From positions 1,860,001 to 1,924,000 of the forward strand of contig NW_026515406.1 of NCBI RefSeq assembly GCF_014898815.1: a DNA stretch of 64,000 bases, in the 5' to 3' direction. The notes under the pieces were generated by a model. The model searched no databases. It was not told where the DNA came from and saw only the letters and a program-made list of their open reading frames with translations. Origin of the DNA: Panonychus citri. Taxonomy: Eukaryota; Arthropoda; Arachnida; Trombidiformes; Tetranychidae. A program made the translations under genes and the position numbers. Shown piece after piece: positions 1 through 10,500 of the stretch (position 1 is the first letter of the stretch; each line of letters starts with the position of its first letter).

Positions 1-50
1 ATTGTTCTGATCTTGTCTCTAATTAATTTTCTTCTTTTTGCTATCTTCAG

Positions 51-665
51 GGAGACTGTAGGTCTTATAGTCATGTGGTGGGTCTTTCATGTGAAGAGCT
101 TCCAACCGAGTGGGAAGATTTGATAACTTTAGCGAAAATTATTCCTCGTATTTGTCATAATGTTAATAGAGTTTGTTTTATCTTTGGAGGGGTTGTCTCC
201 TATCCAGTACAAGATGTAACACCAACCTATTTAACTCCCCAAGTTTTGAGCACTCTAAGAGAATGCGATTATATTGCTCAAACTAAATTAGCAGCATCAG
301 GATATTACAACAGTGTAGCCCAAATGCCGGTAATATTGATCCCGATTCACTTTGATCGTGATGTCGCATCAAGACAACCCTCTTGTCAAAGGTCCGTTGT
401 ATTAAGAACCCTAATCACTGAAGATTTTATGACTGGTATACCAGCAGTACCAGATAAACATTTACCTCTAGAGGTGAGTAATTAATAATCTAAATGAAAA
501 AATTTATTCTCTTTTTCCACAAAAAAATCATATTAATTAAACTCTTTCTCTTTTACCTTCTAGCTAATCAAGCAAATTGTCGACTCTGTGTCACAAGTTA
601 ATGGTATATCTCGTGTATTATACGATTTGACCCCTAAACCACCAGCTACCACCGAATGGGAATAA
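51..665 (+). CDS. GMPS: GMP synthetase (glutamine-hydrolysing), C-terminal exons, 5' partial
   Basis: GMP synthetase makes GMP from XMP, ATP and glutamine in the cytosol. Only the C-terminal part is here. Exon 51-473 follows a TCTTCAG acceptor and ends at a GTGAGT donor; exon 564-665 follows CTTCTAG and ends in TAA. Both are phase 0 and give 174 residues. The C-terminal dimerisation domain is clear: it opens with GDCRSYSHVVGLS, has RICHNVNRV, then QMPVILIPIHFDRD, the PSCQRSVVLRT segment and DFMTGIPAVP, and ends in the family's characteristic TTEWE. The ATP-pyrophosphatase and amidotransferase domains must lie to the left of the window. The reading frame is intact. The identification rests on recall of the animal GMPS C-terminus, which it matches closely. 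Confidence 0.95.
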
Positions 666-1747
666 GATTGATTAAATAAAAGATTAAATTGATTTAAAGA
701 AAAAAAAGAAAATGAAATTATCTAAACACATAAACTAAGAGAAAGATTGACCGGAAGGAAAGAAACAAAAAAAGGAACCAAGTAAACCCGAAAAAATAGA
801 ATATCTTTTAAATTAAAGAATCATAAAAAATAATAAACTTTTTAACAATTAATCGAAAATTAATGGAAAACCATTCAAGGGATCAGAGGAAATGCATGTA
901 CGAGGTAAACAATTAACGAGACAATAGTTAAACTGATTGTTCAAACTAAATAAGAATGAGAAAAGTGAGAAAAGAAACACTTGATCATTTCGATCAATTC
1001 AATCATCTTGTAATTGTATAATTTACTTGATTATAAATTCTTATAAACACTTTGTTTAAGAATTCAATGTAATTATGATTGTTGTTGTTTAATTAAATCA
1101 ATTTCAAAAGAAATTAATTGATCACTTGATCAATTTCCATTCTATTGTGATTAGCAAAATTGTATCAAAATATCAACAGAAAAAAACTAAAATAATCAAG
1201 ACGAATCTTTGATTAAAATTTATCTAAACAATTTCAATTTTAACTCAATCAAAATGCGCTTTCATTTTAATTATTTAATCACAACAATTAGAATCAAAAT
1301 AAATTCAAATAACTTTTTCTCAATAAATCTAATCAACTTTTCATTTGTTTTTCTTGCGAAAAAAAAAGAAACAATCCAACCAATGAAAACAAAAGTGTAC
1401 AAAATACAAGAATCAGACTCATTGTTCCAGGGAATGAATGATGTTCCAGTTGATTCAAAAGTAAAATGGAAGAATAATTAACTAATTAAGATAATCACAA
1501 TTGCGAAATTTTTCCTTCTTTTTCAAATGAATTTTTTTCCGCCCAAAAAATTTGACAGCGAATCGAAAGTGGCTCCATCTCTTGTGGAGAGAATTTAAAA
1601 CTTTCTTTTGAAAATAAAAATTCTCTTTCGCATCTAATAATCTTCATCCCCCTAATTAATTGTTTTCTTGTGTCATTTATTTAATTATTACGTTCTCTTC
1701 CTTTTCACCACCAACTGAGCATCATTTTGATACATCATAACAAAAAA
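666..1747. other. GMPS 3' UTR and spacer before the retrotransposon
   Basis: This AT-rich stretch probably begins with the GMPS 3' UTR; AATAAA-like words occur around 830. An open frame at 1209-1481 is lysine- and asparagine-rich, has no recognisable domain and is probably chance. From about 1540 the base composition changes, and this may be the 5' UTR of the retrotransposon. I see no sharp boundary. Confidence 0.5.
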
Positions 1748-3105
1748 ATGGCCGTCTCATTCCCTTGTTCGGATCAATTAACCTCTTTGGTAAGTTTTTC
1801 ATAGCCACTTCCGGTTACAATATACACATGTACCAAACAATAGGATCCACTTTAACCATACACACATTAATACAGACAAAAAACAATCCAGACATAACTC
1901 AATACAAACTGAACAATCACAATTAATTAATTACTATTACAATTTATGCTCTTCCTCTTTATTCTCACCTTCAGCTTGACCCCAAAAGTCCACCCATCAC
2001 CAACCATGAAATTGCCACCGCCTTTGCTGTCGCCTACTCACCTGAAAAAATTGACAACACCAAATTACTCTCAATGATTGAGACTTTTCCGATCATCAAA
2101 TGGTGCAAATCAGCTCTCAGAAGTCATGATTGGATCTCCAAATCCCCTTCTGAAATGATTGTTAAGATTGACAGATTCATTGCCTCGTGTATCAAAGCCA
2201 AGAATGAAGAAACGGTCCATCAAATTGCTAAACCAGCCGAAATCAAACTTGATCTTATGAGCAACAACCAAATCAGAAACACTCTCAGCATCGAATATGA
2301 AAAAAACAAGACACGACCTCCAAGTTGGTTCAAAATTGATGATTACCAAATCAGACCTGCTGTCATTGTCAAGATTCCTACTTTAAAAAACAAAAGAGAT
2401 TCATCAATAGGCAACCAAACTGTTCAAAATCTTGAAAACTTCCTGGAAACAACTGAGAGTGAATTTGGTCGCATAGTCTCAATCGAAACTGGCTTTGACT
2501 CTGCCAAAGTTAAACTCATGGACATTTCAGATAGAACCACATTCTACAATTTCTTATGCGCTGCCAAACCTGAATGGTCAGTTAAAATCCCATCGCTCAT
2601 GGACCCACAGATAATCTTGATTAATACCAAGTTCGATGAAAACAACATTGAAAACTGGATCGAAAAATTAAAGAAGAGAAACAAATGGGCAGATAAATAC
2701 AAATTCAAAGTTTTACACTTCATGAAAGCCATAGAAGGTAAACACAATGTAGTGGCTGAAATTTGCCCCTCTTTACGTGAAATGATACAATCCAATTTTG
2801 GTCACATTTTCTCAGGCTTCGCCCTCATTCAAGCTAAAGATTATTTTGACATCAAGATTTGTCGCAAGTGCACCAAATTTGGTCACAATGCCAAGTTTTG
2901 CCAAAAAATAACCAAATGCCCTTATGATGGAGAAAATCATATGAATGCAGTTTGCCCAATAAGCAATGATAAATCCAAATGGCTTTGCCCCAATTGTAGA
3001 AAATATGGACACGATGCATTCTCACGTCAATGTGAATTCTACTTAAGCCGATTGATCTCAGAGATTGAAAGACGAAACTTTCAATACACATGGATTATGA
3101 ACTAA
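1748..3105 (+). CDS. Gag-like zinc-knuckle protein (first ORF), apparently with an intron
   Basis: The main open frame is 1975-3105. It is open upstream of its first ATG (2074) as far as a strong acceptor (TTCTCACCTTCAG, ending 1974). A short upstream exon, 1748-1789, starts with ATG, codes for MAVSFPCSDQLTSL and ends at a GTAAGT donor. Splicing 1790-1974 (185 bp) joins the two in frame for 390 residues; unspliced reading hits TAG within five codons. Near the C-terminus are CRKCTKFGHNAKFC (C-x2-C-x4-H-x4-C) and CPNCRKYGHDAFSRQC (C-x2-C-x4-H-x6-C), with a further Cys/His cluster between them. These are typical of RNA-binding LINE ORF1 proteins. The protein may be part of the retrotransposon or a host gene derived from a gag. 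The 390-residue model depends on the splice call. Confidence 0.65.
1790..1974 (+). other. Predicted 185-bp intron inside the gag-like ORF
   Basis: The donor TTG|GTAAGT at 1790 and the pyrimidine-rich acceptor CACCTTCAG|CTT at 1974 are both near consensus. Joining them keeps the frame. No transcript evidence is available. Confidence 0.55.
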
Positions 3106-3384
3106 TCACTTAAACCTATTAACATTTTCCATTAACTTGTTAATTCCTCACATATCATCACAAGCTCACAACCATTAGTAACCTAACACCTCAGATAAAC
3201 AACTTAATTGCCTTATTATACCCAAACTCAACTCTCAAATAATTAACTCTCCATTTCGCTCAAAACAACATTCTTCTTTAACTCATCAACGATACCACTT
3301 AACTTACAATTTAACTCTACCAATTTAAATCTTTTCCCTTTGCATCTTTCTTCATTTCTCTCTTTTCCTCCTCTACTTACTAAA

Positions 3385-4212
3385 ATGACCCAAAATCTCA
3401 TACAACAATTTGCCCTAAATAATAATTGGCTTCCCATCTTTTACCCCACAACCCAACATACTCTTGTAGTTAAACACAAAAAATCTGTACCACTTCGTTC
3501 TGGTTGCTTCTTACTATCTTACCAAGTTGAACTAATTATTAAACAGTTACCAAGAGCTAATAATAAAATTTCCTTCATTAAAAAACAACGTGACTCAATC
3601 CTGATAAGATTTTATAATCGTGACTCCCTTCTTGACTTTGCCTCTTTAGTAAAACCCACTAATGTACTCACTTGTCGTGAGATAAAAAAAGTTAATCCAC
3701 GAATTCGATTTATCATCAAAGTTTCTGCTACCAACCTTACGTCATCTTCCCTCTCTCAACACCTCATCTCCGCCAACAACCTAATAGAAGATCGTCAAAC
3801 ACGAGTTGTTGAGATCAAAAAAATTGCCAAAAGTCAACTAATAACCTTAACTATAAGTGCTGCCAACCGAAACACCCTACTCTCGAAAGGTGGTTACCTC
3901 ATTGTATACGATACTCAAGTTAAATTCTGGGATTTCCTTGACTTCAAAACGTGTTATAAGTGTGGATCATTGGCTCACGATTCATTCTCGTGCAACAAAC
4001 CCAAGATTTGTCTACGTTGTTGTCAACCTGTTCACAACCATTGTATCAACCCCCCACGGTGTCCAAATTGTGAACATTCTCGCGACCATCTCTTCAACTG
4101 CAAAACGTGCCCAGCGTTGAAAAATAAGATAATTTCTCTTATCAAACAGGTCAACATTGACTACGACTGGATTATTTTACCCCAATCATTTGTCTCTTAC
4201 CTCAACTATTAA
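3385..4212 (+). CDS. LINE ORF1-like gag protein (second gag-like ORF)
   Basis: A 275-residue protein; the first ATG is at 3385 although the frame is open from 3340. The C-terminal third carries CYKCGSLAHDSFSC (C-x2-C-x4-H-x4-C), CLRCCQPVHNHC (C-x2-C-x4-H-x2-C) and a third Cys/His cluster beginning CPNC, as in the nucleic-acid-binding ORF1 proteins of non-LTR elements. The stop TAA (4210-4212) overlaps the ATG of the endonuclease ORF in TAATG, consistent with termination-reinitiation coupling. The C-terminus after the knuckles (ISLIKQVNIDYDWI) resembles that of the upstream gag-like ORF (ISEIERRNFQYTWI), so the two may be diverged duplicates. Confidence 0.8.
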   Translation: MTQNLIQQFALNNNWLPIFYPTTQHTLVVKHKKSVPLRSGCFLLSYQVELIIKQLPRANNKISFIKKQRDSILIRFYNRDSLLDFASLVKPTNVLTCREIKKVNPRIRFIIKVSATNLTSSSLSQHLISANNLIEDRQTRVVEIKKIAKSQLITLTISAANRNTLLSKGGYLIVYDTQVKFWDFLDFKTCYKCGSLAHDSFSCNKPKICLRCCQPVHNHCINPPRCPNCEHSRDHLFNCKTCPALKNKIISLIKQVNIDYDWIILPQSFVSYLNY

Positions 4213-5033
4213 TGATCAACATTTGGTACGCTAATGTCGCAAAGACAGCCAAATGCACCAGCGACCTTTTAAGCAAAGCCGTCAATCCTAAAACAATAGT
4301 CTGTCTCCTAGAAGCCGATTATAAAACAATTATTAAATCTCTAGGCATTCACCTAATTGTAAATGATCACGCCGTCATCGCAATTGGTCCACAACTAAAA
4401 GTATTAGCAAAAAACATTTCCTGCCCTGGAATAATCAGCGCACTTATTGAATCAATCGATGGACAATTTCTCCTACACCTTGTATACCTTCACAACCTCA
4501 CCAGTCCACACATCACCTACTCCAACTTCACCATGAATATAGCAAAAATTTGTAACCATCCCACTCTACTACTAGGTGATGTCAACTGTGATAACCCCCT
4601 TTGGTCTCACCGTGTAGCATATAAACTCATGAGAGGGAAACTTATCGCCTCTTTCATCACTGAAAATAACTTCACCATTGTCAACACACCTACTCCACAG
4701 AATTACACCTTCCAACGAGGATCCTGTTTATCATGGATTGACATCATTGCCCAATCGAACATCCCTAATTTAAATCTCATTTATCATGACTTTCCTGCCG
4801 ATCACAGATTATTTCAAATACAACTAAAAACAAATCAAACCTTCGCCAAAATCCAACAATCACCACCGATCTATCATATTAATAACTATAATCTCCCGAA
4901 AAATCTGAATTATCTACCTACAATCACCAGCGAAATTGATAAACTCTTTACCACCATCATCAACTTCCCCTCAACCATCAAATCAAATCACAACGAAACT
5001 TTACAAAACATTGCAGACAAATCATCCGCTTGA
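4212..5033 (+). CDS. LINE ORF2, apurinic-like endonuclease part
   Basis: Starts at the ATG of the TAATG overlap and is open for 273 residues. APE-type endonuclease motifs are visible in order: an N-terminal strand with an Asn (NIWYANVAK), a catalytic Glu region (CLLEADY), LLGDVNCDNPLW (the GDFN motif), SWIDI (the S/T-x-ID motif) and ADHRLF (the SDH motif with Ala for Ser). In such elements this domain nicks target DNA to prime reverse transcription. The frame stops at TGA 5031-5033, while the -1 frame is already open and carries on into the polymerase. The stop is therefore best explained by loss of one base in the linker just upstream, not by a real protein end. Confidence 0.8.
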   Translation: MINIWYANVAKTAKCTSDLLSKAVNPKTIVCLLEADYKTIIKSLGIHLIVNDHAVIAIGPQLKVLAKNISCPGIISALIESIDGQFLLHLVYLHNLTSPHITYSNFTMNIAKICNHPTLLLGDVNCDNPLWSHRVAYKLMRGKLIASFITENNFTIVNTPTPQNYTFQRGSCLSWIDIIAQSNIPNLNLIYHDFPADHRLFQIQLKTNQTFAKIQQSPPIYHINNYNLPKNLNYLPTITSEIDKLFTTIINFPSTIKSNHNETLQNIADKSSA

Positions 5034-6694
5034 GAAGGTTAATCAACAGACAAAAAAGATCCTTAAATAATGGTAACACTAACATCATCTCGTCCCTTCG
5101 TGCCCTCAAAACTCGTGAACTGATACTTAGAAAACGTAAAATGTACATTAGATGGACCAAAATCAAAGATCCTAAAATACTATGGAAAAAACTAAACGAA
5201 ACATTCAAAAAATCTGACAACATTGATCAAATCATCTTTGATAACCCACATCGAACTCCGATAATTAACACTTTCACTCATAACAAACCCATTTTCTACC
5301 CGTCAGCAGCTACTCAACCTTCACCTCTTACACCTCATGAGATAAATATGCTTGATAACCTCACATTTAACAAAGGTTCTGGTCAAGCTGATTCATTCAC
5401 CAACATGCAATGGAACAAATTCTGGAAACACAACAAAAAATATCTAATCAATCTAATCTCCCACTGTTTCAACATCGGTTACCTACCACAAACTGTGAAA
5501 ATATTTGGCCTCACTTTGATTCCAAAACCCAATGGAAAACTAAGACAACTTAGACTATCCAATTACCTACTCAAACCCTTCGACATCATCCTCAGCAATC
5601 GCCTCAAAACCAAATTACCTGAAATCATCATGCCTTTCACTCAATATGCAAACCAGAGAAACACGAGTAACACTGACCTTCATTTTGAACTAGTAGAACA
5701 CATTCATAAACAATTAACTACTCTCGTGATGATCGACGCTGAATCAGCCTTCGACAAAATTACTCATGATTCCATCATCTCTGAACTATTGTCGTCACTT
5801 TCAATAGGAACTGTGAACCTCGTCCAGCAATTTATGGTCAATCGATGGTTGCGTGTTTTCACTGGTGGGAAATTTCGATATCGCCAGGACTCGGAGGGTG
5901 TACCTCAAGGTTCCTCACTTGGACCAATCCTTTTTATAATTGGACTAAATGCAGCTCTTAAAGTCATCAATAACAATGGAATCACAACCAAAGCGTTCGC
6001 CGACGATATGGTCATTCTATCGGATGTGATCAATTCTGAATCCCATCTTTCGTTTGTAGCAGCCGAACTACATAAAATTGGATTGAAGATTAACCGAGAT
6101 AAAACCAAAATCATCACCATTGAAAGTGTCGACACCTTTTTCACAGGCAAACACATCATTAAACCCAAAAATCTAGATGAATTAAAAAACCTCATCAAAA
6201 AATCTACAATCTCCATTGGATCACCAGCATTGATATCAAAACTTCCCATTCAAATAAGTAATTTATATATTCAATCTCATATTAATCATCTCTTATACTC
6301 ATTAGGTCCTGATATCCTCTACAAGGAAGAAAAATGGGAAAAGATCATCAATCGAATCCAAAAAATCATTCTCACCACACTTCGCTCAATAATTAACCCT
6401 AAATCGTTTACCTCTGGTTGGGTTCACCTAACAGCCCGAAAACTCACCAATCCTGTTGTCATTTGGCTCACCGATTTACACAAAAGTTATATTCGATTAA
6501 AAAATAATAATAACAATTGGCCTATCCTAAATACACTGCCGAGACCCTCTTATTCAACCTTTGCAAAACCACCTCAATCAGTCACCGAACTTTTCTGGCC
6601 TGTTGTCCGTTCAACACTTACAACAATCGCTTCATCAATATCATCACTTCCGAGTTCACCAAACAATACCTACTCACTGACCCTTTACCGCTAA
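5030..6694 (+). CDS. LINE ORF2, reverse transcriptase part
   Basis: This frame continues ORF2 after the frame change near 5030. The first in-frame ATG is about 40 codons in, and reading probably begins upstream as part of one polyprotein. RT motifs are intact: PKPNGKLRQLRLSNYLLKPF (finger region), MIDAESAFDKI (motif A with both Asp), EGVPQGSSLGPILF (motif B) and AFADDMVIL (the xxDD catalytic box), then INRDKTKI (motif D). With these residues the polymerase core itself looks functional. The frame ends at 6694; a second -1 change between 6517 and 6694 leads to the C-terminal part. Confidence 0.85.
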   Translation: MRRLINRQKRSLNNGNTNIISSLRALKTRELILRKRKMYIRWTKIKDPKILWKKLNETFKKSDNIDQIIFDNPHRTPIINTFTHNKPIFYPSAATQPSPLTPHEINMLDNLTFNKGSGQADSFTNMQWNKFWKHNKKYLINLISHCFNIGYLPQTVKIFGLTLIPKPNGKLRQLRLSNYLLKPFDIILSNRLKTKLPEIIMPFTQYANQRNTSNTDLHFELVEHIHKQLTTLVMIDAESAFDKITHDSIISELLSSLSIGTVNLVQQFMVNRWLRVFTGGKFRYRQDSEGVPQGSSLGPILFIIGLNAALKVINNNGITTKAFADDMVILSDVINSESHLSFVAAELHKIGLKINRDKTKIITIESVDTFFTGKHIIKPKNLDELKNLIKKSTISIGSPALISKLPIQISNLYIQSHINHLLYSLGPDILYKEEKWEKIINRIQKIILTTLRSIINPKSFTSGWVHLTARKLTNPVVIWLTDLHKSYIRLKNNNNNWPILNTLPRPSYSTFAKPPQSVTELFWPVVRSTLTTIASSISSLPSSPNNTYSLTLYR

Positions 6695-7332
6695 TACAAC
6701 TGCAACTAGTTGCTACTCAGCTCATGGTCTCACTGACTCATAATCAGAATGTCATTTACATAATTCCTGATAACTTGGTGAAATACTCATCATCTAATAC
6801 CTATCTCGACTTGAGCAACATCCTAAACACCCACCATGGCCGACACTTCATTCATATCGCTGCCCAGGAGAAATGCCGATTCATTGTACATCAACCTATC
6901 CTAATCAAACACAACTTCATGTCTAGAAATGCCTACAAATCAGAATTGGAAAAAGAAATCAATAATCTGGTCTTCAAAAAATACCTAAAAGAAAACAATC
7001 TCCTCAACCTTGTCTTCCCTACCTCAAAGAAAAAAATATATTACTATGGTGGTCACTCCCTCAACAAAATCATCACAATTATCACACAGTTAACCTCAAC
7101 AATTGGAATCAGAAACCAAAACAGAAGAGCCAATGGAAAAACGAACAAATCATTTCGACACTACCTGTTCTCATGTCCTAACACTTTTCCCTTTCACCTA
7201 CCCAGTTTCATATTAACAGGAGAAAAAAATGATTCAACTAAAATAGACAATCTCATAAACATATTAATAACTCTGTCATCCTTAAATTACATGAAAAGTT
7301 CCAACTCAACCCCACCCTTACCAGTACCATGA
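6517..7332 (+). CDS. LINE ORF2, C-terminal domain
   Basis: An open frame of 271 codons overlapping the end of the RT frame. The start codon is arbitrary because this is a continuation of ORF2 after a frame change. It lacks a recognisable RNase H domain. Towards the end, RHYLFSCP resembles the H-x-LF-x-C element of the Cys/His region found after RT in many LINEs. It stops at TGA 7330-7332, where another frame takes over. Confidence 0.6.
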   Translation: MAYPKYTAETLLFNLCKTTSISHRTFLACCPFNTYNNRFINIITSEFTKQYLLTDPLPLIQLQLVATQLMVSLTHNQNVIYIIPDNLVKYSSSNTYLDLSNILNTHHGRHFIHIAAQEKCRFIVHQPILIKHNFMSRNAYKSELEKEINNLVFKKYLKENNLLNLVFPTSKKKIYYYGGHSLNKIITIITQLTSTIGIRNQNRRANGKTNKSFRHYLFSCPNTFPFHLPSFILTGEKNDSTKIDNLINILITLSSLNYMKSSNSTPPLPVP

Positions 7333-7451
7333 GTACTGAATCCTCACCAGAGGAAATACAACAATTCATTGTATCCTGGTGTTCAGTCACCATCTCCTCA
7401 CGAGGAGGCGCAATAAACACTCTTTCAGTTTTCTATCAGGCCTCTTATTGA
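7329..7451 (+). CDS. Probable C-terminal tail of LINE ORF2
   Basis: A 40-codon frame that begins with an ATG overlapping the preceding stop (ATGA). It is also open upstream of that ATG, so it is more likely the end of ORF2 after a third -1 change than an independent gene. It has no domain. It ends 121 bp before the flightless-I start codon. Confidence 0.35.
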   Translation: MSTESSPEEIQQFIVSWCSVTISSRGGAINTLSVFYQASY

Positions 7452-7572
7452 AGAGAAGTTAATTTTGTATTTAATTTATTAATCAACTGTTTTTTTCTTA
7501 ATGAATTCGTTGACTGGATTGTAATTAAACCATTGTAATCAACGATAGGAGAACTTTAATCAATCGACCGGG

Positions 7573-10500
7573 ATGTCATCAACCGGTGTTCTACCCTTCG
7601 TCCGAGGGATTGACCTCAGTAGGAATAATTTCCAGGTAAATCTTTTCATCTTCATCTTTTCTCTCTCTCTCTCTCATCATCTTTTTCTCTTTTTCTTCTC
7701 TTTCTCTACATCTATTTATCTTACTATTTCTCTTTCTTTCTCTCTTTCTATCTTTTCTATCCATTACCTATGTTATTTATCATCTTATCAATGTCAATTT
7801 TATTCCCATTGACCGCGCTCTTTTATTGGTCTTGCAATATTTTCCACATTAATCTTTCTCTGTCTTTTTTTCACCTTTACACTCAAATCTATTTTTTCTT
7901 TTCATTTTCTATTTTCACTCTGATTCAAATCTTCTTTCATTTCTACGCTCACTGTTCTTCATTTTTCTTGATGTTGTCTCTCCTGTTTCTCACCTGGAAT
8001 CTTTCTTTCTTTCTCTCTTTCTATTTTCACAGGAGGAGGATTTTACCAAAATTGTTACTGAAATGAGTGATCTAAGGTGGCTTAAGCTTAACCGGACAGC
8101 CATGAATTGGGTACCTGAAGAATTGGCTAAATTAACCAAATTAGAATCACTTTCATTGATAAAAAATAATCTAGTTTCCCTTCAATCTGACATTGTTGCC
8201 ATGAACTGTTTAAGGTATCTCAATGTACGCGAGAACAAGATCAAAAATGGTGGTCTTCCGTCTTCCCTATTTGAGCTTAAAGAGCTTTTAGTTCTTGATT
8301 TAAGTCGAAATCAATTGAAAGAAGTGCCCACCGAATTGGAGCACGCTAAAAGTCTTCTAGTTCTAAACTTAAACCACAATCAAATTGATTCGATTCCTAA
8401 TCAACTATTTGTCAATCTAACAGAATTGATGTATTTAGATTTGAGTTATAACCAACTAGGTAAGTTATCATCGATACACAAATAGCAATTTTTACTCTTC
8501 CAAGCAACATCATCATCATCATCATAACTTTTACACATTTGACATAATTCAACTTTTTTCTTCTCCTTAGAAACATTACCTCCTCAACTTAGAAGATTAG
8601 TCAAATTACAAACTCTAAATCTCAGCTGTAATCCCCTTGGACATAACCAATTACGGCAGATACCAGCTCTGTTATCCCTTCGATCCTTAAATCTACGTAA
8701 CACCCAACGTAATGTACAAAATTTACCTTCATCCCTGGAATCTCTGGTTCATCTTAGCGAATTAGATTTATCCGAAAATCAACTCGACTCAGTGCCACCC
8801 GTGTTAAACACAATACCAAACCTTAAAAGGCTTAATCTTAGTGGAAATTGTATCACAAACTTGGATCCAAATTTTGGTGATACATGGAAACAATTAAATA
8901 CACTTAACTTATCACGTAATCAACTTACCTCTTTACCAGTATCAATATGTAAATTAACTCGACTCCGAAGACTGTACATTAGCTTTAATGAAATTGATTT
9001 TGATGGTATACCTTCCGGTATCGGTAAACTTGCCAATCTAGAAGTTTTTGTCGCCTCAAATAACAATCTAGAAATGATACCCGAAGGAATTGTCCGCTGT
9101 GGTAGACTGAAGAAATTAAGCCTTTCCCATAATCGATTGATAACTTTACCCGATGCCATACACCTTTTAAACGATTTAGAAATTCTCGATCTCTCTGATA
9201 ATCCTGATCTTATTATGCCACCGAAACCTCCAGAATATCATTCATACTCCAAAGGAAGTGGAATTGAATATTATAATATCGACTTCTCATTAAAGACCCA
9301 ATTAAGAATGGCAGGAGCTGCTGCGCCTAAAAACCTCGCTTCGCCCACATGTAAGTTAATTTTCCCTAAAAAGAAATTTCTAAATTGTTGTTTCTCTTTT
9401 TCTAACTGATCTTTTACTTTTCCTTTTATTCTTCTCTTTTGTAATTGTTACCACAATTGACTTTTTGTTTTCTTTTATTCTCTCTCACTCTTTTCTACAA
9501 TTTCCACTCACTCTTTTTTTCCATATAACTTTCATTCTTTTCTTTTTTTTACCTTGATCCTTTTTTCTTCTGTTCTTTTTTACTGACATCAATTCCTCCT
9601 CCTACCACCTCCGTGTGTGTCACATAACATCATTTAAACATGATTATTATGATTTCTCATTACCATTTACATTAAATTTTTTGTTTTTCTTTTTGAATTT
9701 TTATTATTATTATAGCACCAAGTAAAGATCCGATCGCACGTAAATTGAGATTACGTCGACGCCATCGAAATGCTGCTGAAGATGATGAGACAAATCAAGC
9801 AAAAGTTCTTAAAGGAATGAGTGAATTAGCAAGAGAAAGAGATCAACTTGTTGATGATCTTTCAGAGTCAAGTGATGCCAATTTAAAGCCTAAAAGATGG
9901 GAAGATGCATTAGAAAAACCGCCATTGGATTATAGTGACATTTTTGAAGAGGATGTTGGCCAAGTTTCTGGTTTAACTGTCTGGGAGATAGAGAATTTTT
10001 TACCCAATGTTGTTGATGAGGCTCTTCATGGTAAATTTTATGAGGGTGATTGTTATATTGTTTTAAAAACAGATGAAGATGATAATCAATGCTTAAGCTG
10101 GCAAATCTACTTCTGGATTGGTTCCAATGCTCCACTTGATAAAAGAGCTTGTTCCGCAATCCATGCTGTCAACCTTCGTAACTTTCTTGGTGCACAATGT
10201 CGAACCATACGAGAAGAACAGGGAGATGAATCGGAAGAGTTTCTCTCTCTTTTCCCAGATCGTATAATGTACATTGAGGGAGGTCGAACAGCTTCCGGAT
10301 TCTTTACGGTGGAAGAAGTAGAAGTTGTCCACCGTATGTATCGACTCCATGAACTTCAAGATAAACAAAGACAACTTTACCTTGAAACAGTATCACTTTC
10401 TTATGAATCGTTGGATCCTCGATTTGTTTTTGTCCTGGATGCTGGTTATTCCATTTACGTTTGGAATGGGACAAGGTCAAAAAATACTATGAAACAAAAG

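Larger units (their letters stand above)
1748..7451 (+). mobile_element. Non-LTR (LINE) retrotransposon between GMPS and flightless-I
   Basis: A sense-strand non-LTR retrotransposon. In order it has a gag-like ORF (1748-3105, spliced), a second gag-like ORF (3385-4212), and an endonuclease, reverse transcriptase and C-terminal region spread over three frames (4212-7451). No LTRs are seen. The coding strand is rich in A and C and poor in G, unlike the host genes. The second gag ORF and the endonuclease ORF meet in TAATG, a stop/start overlap used for translational coupling in some insect LINEs such as SART1. That suggests an R1-like or related endonuclease-bearing clade, but the clade is inferred from a few motifs only. 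I could not define a poly(A) tail, a simple-repeat tail or target-site duplications, so the ends given are coding limits. Frame breaks make autonomous activity of this copy unlikely if the sequence is correct. Confidence 0.85.

Noticed and set aside
1209..1481. 90-codon frame downstream of GMPS
   Set aside because: Composition follows the AT-rich background; no domain or homology recognised.
8920..9159. Minus-strand frame inside flightless-I
   Set aside because: Shadow of the LRR coding strand with no independent evidence.
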